64,000 nt of DNA from CF-162 sp040882565. Its GTDB lineage: Bacteria > Chloroflexota > Dehalococcoidia > SM23-28-2 > RBG-16-64-32. The DNA is taken from NCBI GenBank assembly GCA_040882565.1, contig JBBEAZ010000030.1:20839-84838 (forward strand), in the 5' to 3' direction. The translations under genes were made by a program, and so were the position numbers. Shown here one piece after another: positions 57,578-64,000 of this stretch; position 1 is the first letter of the stretch, and each line of letters opens with the position of its first letter. The notes under the pieces are model-generated. The model saw nothing but the letters and a program-made list of their open reading frames with translations, searched no databases and was not told the origin of the DNA.

Positions 57578-57907
57578 CTACCCGCCGGCGACGGCGGGGA
57601 CGATACTCACTTCGTCGCCGCCGGAGAGGCGGGTGGCTAGGCCGTCCTGAAAGCGGACATCTTCGCCGTTGATGTAGACGTTGACGAAGCGCCGGAGTTC
57701 GCCGGTCTCGTCGCAGAGGCGCTCTTTGATGCCTGGGAAGCGCGACTCGAGCGAATCGATGCACTCGCGGAGGGTCTCGCCTTCGCCGGTGACGACGGCC
57801 TGGTCGTCGGTGAGCTTGCGGAGGGGCGTCGGGATGCGGACGATCACGGTGAGGGCCATGTTGTCCTGGCCGGCTGTGTACTCTTCGGGTTGTCTCTGCA
57901 TCGCCAT
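57578..57907 (-). CDS. Ubiquitin-like sulfur carrier protein (ThiS/MoaD/CysO fold) of the SAM-riboswitch operon
   Basis: A 109-aa protein: a 17-residue N-terminal extension and a ubiquitin-like domain beginning ALTVIVRIPTPLRKLTDDQA, closely similar to the domain fused to the E1-like enzyme (VTVYIPTPFRKLTGNQ). It continues TLRECIDSLESRFPGIKERL and RRFVNVYINGEDVRFQ and ends exactly in SIVPAVAGG. The exposed Gly-Gly is ready for adenylation. GAGGGA lies seven bases before ATG 57907. It follows the NIL-domain gene by four bases. A role as sulfur donor for homocysteine is inferred. Confidence 0.85.
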   Translation of the reverse strand: MAMQRQPEEYTAGQDNMALTVIVRIPTPLRKLTDDQAVVTGEGETLRECIDSLESRFPGIKERLCDETGELRRFVNVYINGEDVRFQDGLATRLSGGDEVSIVPAVAGG

Positions 57908-57911
57908 GCGG

Positions 57912-58157
57912 CTATCCCTCCACGATGTCTTCGTATACCGGGTCGACGCGGACGCCGTTCTCCTGCACCCACTCGAGGCTGCGGTCGATCTCGTCCCGCT
58001 CGCCGACGAGCTCGAGAACGACCCAGCCGCGCTGGTCGGTGACGTCGGCACGGCGGATGTTGGTGACGACGTCGAACTCCTTGGCGAGCTTCCAGATGAG
58101 CGGCTCTTTGATCAACTCTTCGACGAAAGTGAACTTAACGCGCAGTGTTGCCATCAT
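57912..58157 (-). CDS. NIL domain protein
   Basis: An 81-aa stand-alone NIL domain (ACT-like): LRVKFTFVEELIKEPLIWKL, FDVVTNIRRADVTDQRGWVV, then VLELVGERDEIDRSLEWVQE. NIL domains bind methionine in MetN and occur in proteins tied to homocysteine synthesis in methanogens and sulfate reducers. ATG 58157 overlaps the stop of the threonine-synthase-like gene by four bases. It may sense methionine or act with the neighbouring PLP enzyme. Confidence 0.85.
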   Translation of the reverse strand: MMATLRVKFTFVEELIKEPLIWKLAKEFDVVTNIRRADVTDQRGWVVLELVGERDEIDRSLEWVQENGVRVDPVYEDIVEG

Positions 58158-59413
58158 CGCACCGCCTTTGCGAGGGGTAGTGAGCCCTCGCGCTCCTCGA
58201 ACGCCTGCTCGAAGGACTCGATCGAGGCGTCGACTGTGAGAGCCGGCTGGAGGGCTGGCTCGACTGCTTCCTGGGTCTTGAGGCCGGCGCCGGTGATGAA
58301 GGCGACCACGACCTCGTCCGGGTGGACGTGACCGTTCCGCACCATCTGGCGGAGGCCGGAAATGACGACGCCACCGGCGGTCTCGGCGAAGATGCCCTCG
58401 GTCTGGGCGAGCAGCTTGATGCCGTCGACGACCTCGTCGTCGGTGACTGCGGCGGCGGCGCCATTGGTGTCGCTCATCGTCTTCAAGGCGTAGTATCCGT
58501 CGGCCGGGTTGCCTATGGCGAGCGACTTGGCGATCGTGTTCGGCTTCTGAGGGCGGATGTTCATGGACTGACGGCCCCAGGCTTCGGCGATGGGCGAGCA
58601 GCCGAGGGCCTGCGCGCCGCTCATGCGCGTGCCCGTCCAGTCGATGAGGCCGAGCCAGGCTAGCTCCTTGATGCCCTTGTAGATCTTGGTGTAGAGGGAG
58701 CCGCTGGCGAGAGGGACGATGCAGTGGTCGGGGGCGCGCCAGCCGAGCTGCTCGCAGACCTCGTAGCCGAGGGTCTTGCTACCCTCGGCGTAGTACGGGC
58801 GGACGTTGATGTTGACGAAGGCCCAGGGGTACTTGTCGCCGAGTTCGCTGCACAGGCGGTTGACGTCGTCGTAGCTGCCGTCGACGGCGACGAGGGTCGG
58901 CCCGTAGACGGCCGAGCCGATGATCTTGCCGCGTTCGAGGTCAGCGGGGATGAAGACGGCGGCCTGCATGCCGGCGCGCGCGGCGTGGGCGGAGACGCTG
59001 TTGGCGAGGTTGCCGGTGGAGGCGCAGGCGAGCATGTCGAACTCGAAGCCACGGGCGACGCTGGTGGCGACGGAGACGACGCGGTCCTTGAAGGACCAGG
59101 TGGGGTTCTGGCAATCGTTCTTGATGTAGAGGCGGTTGAGGCCGAGTTCGCGGCCGAGGTTGGGCGCGCGCAGGAGCGGGGTGTAGCCGGTGCCGATGTC
59201 GACGGCGGTCTCGGCGTCGCAGGGGAGGAGGTCGCCGTAGCGCCACATGGTGGGCGGGCCGTCCTCGATTCGCTCGCGGGAGAGGACGTCCTTGAGGGCG
59301 GCGTAGTCGTAGTAGACCTCGAGCGGGCCGAAGCAGAACTCGCAGACGTTAGAGGGTTCGAGGGGATATGTGCGGCCGCATTCGCGGCATCTGAGGTTGG
59401 TGGCGAAAGACAC
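58154..59413 (-). CDS. thrC: Threonine synthase-family PLP enzyme
   Basis: A 419-aa fold-type II PLP enzyme with an N-terminal zinc ribbon (LRCRECGRTYPL, VCEFCFGPL) as in many threonine synthases. PLP Lys in NPTWSFKDRVVSVA, substrate loop CASTGNLANSVSAHAA, and C-terminal AETAGGVVISGLRQM. Sequence alone says threonine from O-phosphohomoserine. However, it is controlled by a SAM-I riboswitch and cotranscribed with a NIL protein and a ubiquitin-like sulfur carrier, so it may instead place sulfur on O-phosphohomoserine to form homocysteine. GTG 59413 follows GGAGGAACC. Confidence 0.85.
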   Translation of the reverse strand: MSFATNLRCRECGRTYPLEPSNVCEFCFGPLEVYYDYAALKDVLSRERIEDGPPTMWRYGDLLPCDAETAVDIGTGYTPLLRAPNLGRELGLNRLYIKNDCQNPTWSFKDRVVSVATSVARGFEFDMLACASTGNLANSVSAHAARAGMQAAVFIPADLERGKIIGSAVYGPTLVAVDGSYDDVNRLCSELGDKYPWAFVNINVRPYYAEGSKTLGYEVCEQLGWRAPDHCIVPLASGSLYTKIYKGIKELAWLGLIDWTGTRMSGAQALGCSPIAEAWGRQSMNIRPQKPNTIAKSLAIGNPADGYYALKTMSDTNGAAAAVTDDEVVDGIKLLAQTEGIFAETAGGVVISGLRQMVRNGHVHPDEVVVAFITGAGLKTQEAVEPALQPALTVDASIESFEQAFEEREGSLPLAKAVR

Positions 59414-59560
59414 GATGGTTCCTCCGAGACGAGATTAGGGAGCGTAGGAGCGCGGCCCGGACGGGCAAGCGCCCTCGGCGGCGGGCCTCCCGATCCGCGT
59501 GTTGCGGACGGAGGCCCGTGTCATCACCATTCGTGTCCCGATTTGCATGGCCATCGTAAG

Positions 59561-59606
59561 AAAAAACCCCTTCGCAGTCCGGTGGATCCGTAGGAAGCGA
59601 TAGAGG
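59561..59606 (-). terminator. SAM riboswitch terminator
   Basis: On the minus strand CCTCTATCGC (from 59606) can pair with GCGAAGGGG (ending 59567), with an inner TTCC/GGA pairing, followed by TTTTTTCTT (59566-59558). It lies between the SAM aptamer and thrC. Confidence 0.6.
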
Positions 59607-59617
59607 CTTGAAGCTGC

Positions 59618-59718
59618 TCTTATCGTCCCCCGATGTCTCGAGGTCGGCATTGGCACCGTGTCCGCGGGGACCGGTTGCCGGGCTTCATAGGGCCGTGCCC
59701 TCCACCGCTCTGGATAAG
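59618..59718 (-). promoter_or_regulatory. SAM-I riboswitch (S-box)
   Basis: Minus strand: CTTATCCAGAGCGGTGGAGG, then GGCCCTATGAAGCCCGGCAA and CC, later CGGTGCCAATGCC, closed by GATAAG. These are the signature blocks of the SAM-I riboswitch in order. With the following terminator it should switch off the thrC-NIL-carrier operon when S-adenosylmethionine is plentiful, tying the operon to methionine supply. Confidence 0.92.
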
Positions 59719-59739
59719 GTCTATTCGTTTGTGAAGGGG

Positions 59740-59768
59740 ATGGTAGCACGGGTGTGGTCGGGGGTCAA
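59740..59768 (-). promoter_or_regulatory. Promoter of the SAM-riboswitch operon
   Basis: Minus-strand TTGACC (59768-59763), a 17-bp spacer and TACCAT (59745-59740). Expected start is about 59733, fifteen bases before the aptamer. Confidence 0.6.
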
Positions 59769-60061
59769 CGGAGTGGACATTGGAGAGTGGACAGAGGGCG
59801 CTTGGTTCAATCAAGGGGAACTTGATTGCGTTTTCGGGATTTTTTGTGGGAGCTGGTTTCCAGATAGGGATTGGGGGCGTGGACTTGATTGAGTTCAAGT
59901 TGATTGTGTCGCTGGCGGTGGCGTGGGAGGCGCTGGGTCGGGGGCGATGGGGATGCGGGCGCCAAGCGGATTGGGGTTGTTAAGGGGCTGAGGAAGAGGA
60001 TAGCGGAAAGAGGGCGGAAGCTCGAAGGGGTGAGCGGCACTGAGAGCGTGGTAGACTTGCC
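59769..60061. other. G-rich intergenic stretch, nothing recognised
   Basis: This stretch is purine-rich on the plus strand with several TTGATT/TTGGGG runs. A 67-residue frame exists but shows no homology I can recognise and has unusual composition. I see no RNA motif or repeat. Confidence 0.3.
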
Positions 60062-60085
60062 GTGCTTTTAATTGAGAGTGTTTGC

Positions 60086-61048
60086 GTGAGTCAGATCAAG
60101 TTAGCGTATCTGCCGATTGCTGCTCTGCTGGTCCTCCTGGTGGCGATTGCTGTGGGCCTCGCGGAGGGCGAGTCCAACGCGACGAGCGCAGACAGTGCGA
60201 CGTCCGATGCCTCACCGACGCCGGGGACTGCGCCGGTGGCGTCCGCAATCGTATCTGTGCGCAATACACTAGACGGGGTTCCATTGATAATCGGCCTCGG
60301 TCACCTGGAATTGGCGAGCGTCAATGGAGAACGATGCTCGACCCTCGTCACCGGCGATATCTTCGAGGCGTTGATCAGGTGGACGGCTTGGCCCTGGAAC
60401 AACAAAGCGCCATGCAACATGACAGGTGTTCCGGTGCGATTGTGTCACGACCCGCTCTTGACGTACTGTTCGGATGAGTTTATTTTCGACGGCGAGGATG
60501 TTCTCGTCGACATGGAGTGGGGATCTTTCCCCGGGATACTCGACGCCCCCGCCACCACCGTCCGATTCTCCCACGATGGTGTTGCTCAGCCTGTTACGTT
60601 GCTCGGGTGGGAATTCCGGGCTGGTGCTGTTTATTGCGGAGCAGGCGGAGTACAGGTAGGCCAGGGATCCGCGGTTGTGACCGGGTTCGTCCGGCCATGG
60701 GCGCTCAAACAGGGTTGTACCGCACCTAGCCTCGATGTGATTGCGACCTTTGCCACGGAAGAGTTTGGTGAACTTGAAGGCGCGTTTACCTGGCTTGGGG
60801 CCGACCTGACACTAGACGTTGACACCGGATTCCTACTCGGCACACCTACGGCGGCACCGACGGCGCCGGCTTCGCCGCAGACGTCTGGTGCCAGTCTCTT
60901 TACCCCCGCGGGGCTTCCGGCGGCAGGGGGACCTCCACCGCAGGACACTCGAAAGCCGATCTCCGAACTCGTCGTGATGGCGATGGCTGCCGTTGCCGCT
61001 GCGGGGGTTGGGGTGGCCGTGGGTCGCCGGCGAGTTGACACCCTGTAG
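60086..61048 (+). CDS. Exported surface protein with sortase-like C-terminal signal
   Basis: A ~320-aa exported protein starting at GTG 60086 (in-frame GTG 60062 possible). Signal helix IKLAYLPIAALLVLLVAIAV, then a Ser/Thr/Pro linker, a beta-rich domain with about six Cys and internal WEFRAGAVYCGAGG-like segments, a Pro/Thr linker, and the end GLPAAGGPPP, a helix (VVMAMAAVAAAGVGVAV) and GRRR. This tail is like an LPxTG sorting signal, with LPAAG. It is probably fixed to the cell surface. Ligand unknown. The protease gene follows after 44 bases. Confidence 0.6.
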   Translation: MSQIKLAYLPIAALLVLLVAIAVGLAEGESNATSADSATSDASPTPGTAPVASAIVSVRNTLDGVPLIIGLGHLELASVNGERCSTLVTGDIFEALIRWTAWPWNNKAPCNMTGVPVRLCHDPLLTYCSDEFIFDGEDVLVDMEWGSFPGILDAPATTVRFSHDGVAQPVTLLGWEFRAGAVYCGAGGVQVGQGSAVVTGFVRPWALKQGCTAPSLDVIATFATEEFGELEGAFTWLGADLTLDVDTGFLLGTPTAAPTAPASPQTSGASLFTPAGLPAAGGPPPQDTRKPISELVVMAMAAVAAAGVGVAVGRRRVDTL

Positions 61049-61092
61049 CGGCTCACGTATCATCCCGGCACTGCCATTCTTAGGGGGAACCT

Positions 61093-63159
61093 ATGCGATT
61101 CCTGTTCGTCGCGGTTGCCGCCGTGCTTCTTGGTGCGCTTGCGCGGCCGCCGTCGCACTCCGACTCCAGTGCCCCTTGCGCGCCGGTTATCGAAAGCGTC
61201 ACTCCCGACACCGTTTTCGTGGGAGGAACGATAGTTATTCAGGGGGTGTGTCTGGCGGGCGGAGCCACCGGGAAGGACCTGAAGGTCTCGGTCGGTGCAG
61301 CCCCAATCGTCGTTGGCGACGTCAGCGCGACAGAGATCGTAGCCCAGGTCAACACCCCTGACTTATCGGACGTACTCAACATCGCGACGGCGGATGGGCT
61401 GGCTCAAGGCACACTGAATGTCCGTAACTGGACGGAACCTCAACCTGAGTCCTTCCGCGCCGGTGCCATCGAGGTGAAGCTGAAGCCCGGCATTGAAATA
61501 CTGGACGTCACTGGAGACTTGGGCGGCGCACACTACGAATCCATGGCGAAAGGCTCGGCCTTCCCCGAACTGAGTCGATGGTGGCGAGTGCAAGTCGAAG
61601 GAGACACGATAACGCGCGTTCGTGAGTGGGCAGGGCACGAAGGTGTTGAATGGGCCCAACCAGATATGGTCATCCCTATGCAACTTGCCGGCTGGCCGAA
61701 CGATCCTCCTGATGATACGTGCTATCCGGATCCTACTCCGCCGGGGTGTGACGTGGTCAGCCCACCGGGCTCCCCGATCGTCTATGGCGACGACGGACAG
61801 TGGGGAATCCAACGCATATCTGTGGAGGGAGCCTGGGCTGTCGAGACGGGAGATCCTTCTGTGAGAATCGCAGTGATGGACACGGGTGTCGACATCGGTA
61901 ACCCTTCTGGCTCAACTAGGGAGAGGGAGTTGTATGACGAGTTAGGCGCGCGGGTAGTTATTAGCCGCGATTTTACCGGTACCGGAGCACTGCCATCACG
62001 CAGACACGGAACCAACGTCGCGGGGATAGCGGCGGCCACCACTAACAACGCTACGGGCGTGGCCGGCGTTGCACCCGGTGTGGAAATTGTCTCCTATAAG
62101 GTATATGACAGCCAGGGCACAATCGCACCCGACTGGTACTTCGCACTTCTCGTATCGGCTATAGACGATGATGTGGGCATAGTAAATATGAGTTTTGGTG
62201 GATATGAGTACGACGGTTACGTGCAGACGATCATCAACGCGGCCCACGCTGCCGGCATCGTGATGGTGGCGACGGCAGGGAACCTAGGTTTTGACCTTGA
62301 TACCCCCGGATACTTTAATGGACCAGCGGAGTACAACCACGTTCTGACGGTTGCAGCCACGGACAGTGGCGACCAGAGGGGAAACTTCTATCCTCCGCTT
62401 AACACCAACTCGAGCAACTACGGATCAGCCGTGGAGATAAGCGCGCCCGGCGTGGACATTCTTTCTACAAACTGGCTACAGGCGCCGGAGCACCAATATT
62501 ACGCGGAATCAGGTACGTCATTTGCCGCGCCTATGGTTTCCGGCGTTGCTGCGCTGCTCGCATCGAGGGGCTTCTATGGCTGCGAGATTGTGGAGACGAT
62601 CACGGGATATGATGAGTTCGGATATCCTGTTTCGGCGGATCCGATCAGTTGGCAAGGGGGAGGGGTCGGGAGGCTTAACGCGGAGAAGGCACTCCAGTGG
62701 TGGGGTGGAGGCCCAATCGTGTCCAACACTGTTTGGCCGAACAGCGCGGTAATTCACGCCGAATCGAACTACACTCGCTACGTTGTGCAGAACGGAAAGA
62801 GGACCCCGACGACCACGTTCAACGAACGGAACGATCAGTGCATTCCTGCTGCCCTACTCAATTCGATCCCGCTGGATTCCGATGGCGACGGCTGGACGGA
62901 CGACGTAGAGGCTCATGTGGGCACTGACCCGCTCGATGCGTGCGGCTTTGTGTCCGGTGGTGCGCCCGAGTCGGGCACATGGCCGGTGGACTTCGTTGAA
63001 TCCAACAGTATCAACACGCAGGATGTGCTCGCCATTAAAGCGCAACTCGGGCCAGTGCCGCCAAGGCCGCAGCGCTACGATATCGTACCTGACAACAACA
63101 TCAACATTCAGGATGTGCTCGCGGTGAAGCCGTCTCTTGGCTTGAGTTGCACGCCGTAG
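61093..63159 (+). CDS. Secreted subtilisin-like (S8) protease with IPT-like and dockerin-like domains
   Basis: A 688-aa protein: signal peptide (1-18); IPT/TIG-like domain (about 30-110, PVIESVTPDTVFVGGTIVIQ); a pro-region (125-195, RAGAIEVKLKPG, as in fervidolysin-type proteases); S8 catalytic domain with Asp263 (VMDTGVD), His305 (RHGTNVAG), Asn397 and Ser476 (GTSFAAPMVSG); then DSDGDGWTDDVEAHVGTDPL, a calcium-binding type 3 repeat; and two dockerin-like units (NSINTQDVLAIKAQLG, NNINIQDVLAVKPSLG). The tail lacks the LPxTG-like end of its neighbour. It is an extracellular, possibly calcium-stabilised protease. Confidence 0.88.
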   Translation: MRFLFVAVAAVLLGALARPPSHSDSSAPCAPVIESVTPDTVFVGGTIVIQGVCLAGGATGKDLKVSVGAAPIVVGDVSATEIVAQVNTPDLSDVLNIATADGLAQGTLNVRNWTEPQPESFRAGAIEVKLKPGIEILDVTGDLGGAHYESMAKGSAFPELSRWWRVQVEGDTITRVREWAGHEGVEWAQPDMVIPMQLAGWPNDPPDDTCYPDPTPPGCDVVSPPGSPIVYGDDGQWGIQRISVEGAWAVETGDPSVRIAVMDTGVDIGNPSGSTRERELYDELGARVVISRDFTGTGALPSRRHGTNVAGIAAATTNNATGVAGVAPGVEIVSYKVYDSQGTIAPDWYFALLVSAIDDDVGIVNMSFGGYEYDGYVQTIINAAHAAGIVMVATAGNLGFDLDTPGYFNGPAEYNHVLTVAATDSGDQRGNFYPPLNTNSSNYGSAVEISAPGVDILSTNWLQAPEHQYYAESGTSFAAPMVSGVAALLASRGFYGCEIVETITGYDEFGYPVSADPISWQGGGVGRLNAEKALQWWGGGPIVSNTVWPNSAVIHAESNYTRYVVQNGKRTPTTTFNERNDQCIPAALLNSIPLDSDGDGWTDDVEAHVGTDPLDACGFVSGGAPESGTWPVDFVESNSINTQDVLAIKAQLGPVPPRPQRYDIVPDNNINIQDVLAVKPSLGLSCTP

Positions 63160-63183
63160 ACGGCGAAGGAGAGGGGACCAGGT

Positions 63184-63220
63184 GCCCGCCGTTCCGTTGG
63201 GACGGCGGGCGCCGCGTTTT
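63184..63220 (+). terminator. Terminator after the protease gene
   Basis: GCCCGCCGT (63184-63192) pairs with ACGGCGGGC (63202-63210), followed by GCCGCGTTTT. Confidence 0.65.
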
Positions 63221-63569
63221 AGGCGCGGGAGGAGTGGCGGGGGCGGTTGGCGGGGGTGCGGGCGTGTTCGGCTACGAGGTCGGCCATGATGGTGCGGAGG
63301 GTGACGCCCTGGACGGTGGGGTGCTTGAAATGGGCGTTGAGGTTGACGGTGTAGTGGTGGCGGCGGCCTTCGCGGCGGACGTCGAGCATTTCGGCCCGGC
63401 GGAGGTCGCCGATGAGGCCCCAGACGGTGCGCTGGGTGAGCGACATCTCGTCGGCGATCTCGCGGATCGTGCAGTCCGGGTTGACGGCGATATAGAAGAG
63501 AACGGCGCCGTGGCTGGAGACCAGATACCAGTGGTTGCTTATGGGGTTTCCGTTGCCGATAGTGCTCAT
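63219..63569 (-). CDS. Winged-helix DNA-binding transcriptional regulator
   Basis: A ~116-aa winged helix protein: NHWYLVSSHGAVLFYIAVNP, DCTIREIADEMSLTQRTVWG (helix-turn-helix), LIGDLRRAEMLDVRREGRRH and HYTVNLNAHF (wing). It has the same plan as the regulator at 523-831, including the IREIA and GRRxxYTVN elements and the C-terminal RTIM/RRIM. ATG 63569 or 63581 may be the start. It borders the GC-rich repeats; the target is unknown. Confidence 0.7.
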   Translation of the reverse strand: MSTIGNGNPISNHWYLVSSHGAVLFYIAVNPDCTIREIADEMSLTQRTVWGLIGDLRRAEMLDVRREGRRHHYTVNLNAHFKHPTVQGVTLRTIMADLVAEHARTPANRPRHSSRA

Positions 63570-63700
63570 CCCAACATCCATTCGTGAATCCGGCAGAACA
63601 AGGCGGCTGAAATTTCCGGCTTTCACCTTCTAGATAACTTCAAGAGGGAAACAACATGTGCTTTGTTACCGTTACAATCCGCGACCGGCAGATGGGCGTT

Positions 63701-64000
63701 TGGCTCCACTTGTGCACGTGCCCCGTTGTAGGTGCCCCGTCCCCCTCCCCATAGGAAGGGAGTTGTCGGGGGGACACCCCCCGCCCAGACGGGCCCGTAG
63801 GTTGGGTGTTGGCTCCAGTTGTGCGCGTGCCCTGTTGTAGGTGCCCCGCCCCCCTCCCCATGGGAAGGGAGTTGTCGGGGGGACACCCCCCGAACCCCCC
63901 GGCAACGGCTCCGCTGCACCTTTGCGTCGGGGGAAGGCGCGGGCTCGTAGGTTGGGTGTTGGCTCCAGTTGTGCGCGTGCCCTGTTGTAGGTGCCCCGCC
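63701..64000. repeat. GC-rich direct repeats with CGGGGGG/CCCCCCG hairpins
   Basis: Three copies of a unit beginning TGGCTCCA(C/G)TTGTGC: 63701-63783, 63810-63892 (both 83 bp, about 94% alike) and 63960-64000, cut by the window end. Copies 2 and 3 are identical for at least 55 bp counted from CGTAGG at 63796 and 63946. Each full unit contains CTCCCCAT(A/G)GGAAGGGAG and ends in CGGGGGG-ACA-CCCCCCG, a perfect 7-bp hairpin. Spacers differ (about 27 and 67 bp). No coding function is likely. Confidence 0.8.

Noticed and set aside
59780..59983. A 67-codon plus-strand frame upstream of the exported protein gene
   Set aside because: No ribosome-binding site, no recognisable domain and odd Gly/Trp-rich composition.
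63623..63919. Overlapping minus-strand frames of 60-98 codons rich in Pro-Thr-Thr-Pro and Gly
   Set aside because: They are translations of the GC-rich direct repeats in several frames; repeat structure, not coding, explains them.
63701..64000. Possible CRISPR array
   Set aside because: Units are 83 bp with unequal spacers and only two to three copies; no cas gene is near.

Overview
The window is about 64 kb of GC-rich bacterial DNA carrying roughly 75 protein genes, packed in short operons with many 1-13 nt overlaps. No rRNA, tRNA, CRISPR array or insertion sequence was recognised. The gene set suggests a member of the Chloroflexota, perhaps Dehalococcoidia-like: an ArsA-type protein with a C-terminal HSP20-like domain, M. 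tuberculosis-type CysO/CysM/Mec cysteine synthesis, a CGAAC-N4-GTTCG LexA box as in Gram-positive bacteria, lipobox lipoproteins, and dockerin-like tails on secreted proteins. This placement is inference; no marker RNA gene is present.

Layout. 0-9 kb: a truncated ECF sigma gene, a winged-helix regulator, a degenerate ArsA-like ATPase, a peroxiredoxin-like gene whose first active-site cysteine codon is TGA (candidate selenoprotein), an esterase, an S49 peptidase, a two-gene operon of unknown function, a rhomboid protease and a membrane-anchored LuxR-HTH protein. 8.8-12.6 kb: a cobalamin-riboswitch operon (btuF-btuC-btuD-adenosyltransferase). 13.5-17.7 kb: a peptide ABC transporter. 17.8-18.3 kb: a c-di-AMP (ydaO-yuaA) riboswitch with a terminator in front of a 70-aa zinc-ribbon gene. 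19-32 kb: lexA with its own box, a peptide-transport ATPase, leuB-like and cimA (citramalate route to branched-chain amino acids), purU, PAP2, CvpA, HNH, Fpg/Nei, pheA, and a TrkA/TrkA/UspA cluster. 32-38.6 kb: a purine operon purF-(FAD oxidase)-purM-(aspartyl protease-like)-(unknown)-purH. 38.7-47 kb: small membrane proteins, Trm112, folP-folK, a rhodanese and an amidase with its small partner.

47-59.7 kb is almost entirely sulfur metabolism on the minus strand. Sulfite reductase, APS/PAPS reductase, ATP sulfurylase, a Na/Pi-cotransporter-like permease, an Rrf2 regulator and CysK are followed by a protein-thiocarboxylate module: an E1-like enzyme fused to its own ubiquitin-like domain, a free ubiquitin-like carrier whose diglycine is masked by four extra residues, CysM, an OB-fold-like protein and a JAMM protease. 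A second module, under a SAM-I riboswitch, joins a threonine-synthase-like PLP enzyme, a NIL-domain protein and a third ubiquitin-like carrier ending in exposed Gly-Gly. Riboswitch and gene content together suggest homocysteine/methionine formation with protein-bound sulfur, perhaps from O-phosphohomoserine. This is the strongest candidate here for an undescribed system.

60-64 kb holds two exported proteins (one with a sortase-like tail, one a subtilisin-like protease with dockerin-like repeats), a second winged-helix regulator of the same type as the one at 0.5 kb, and a GC-rich repeat array with hairpins that runs off the window end.
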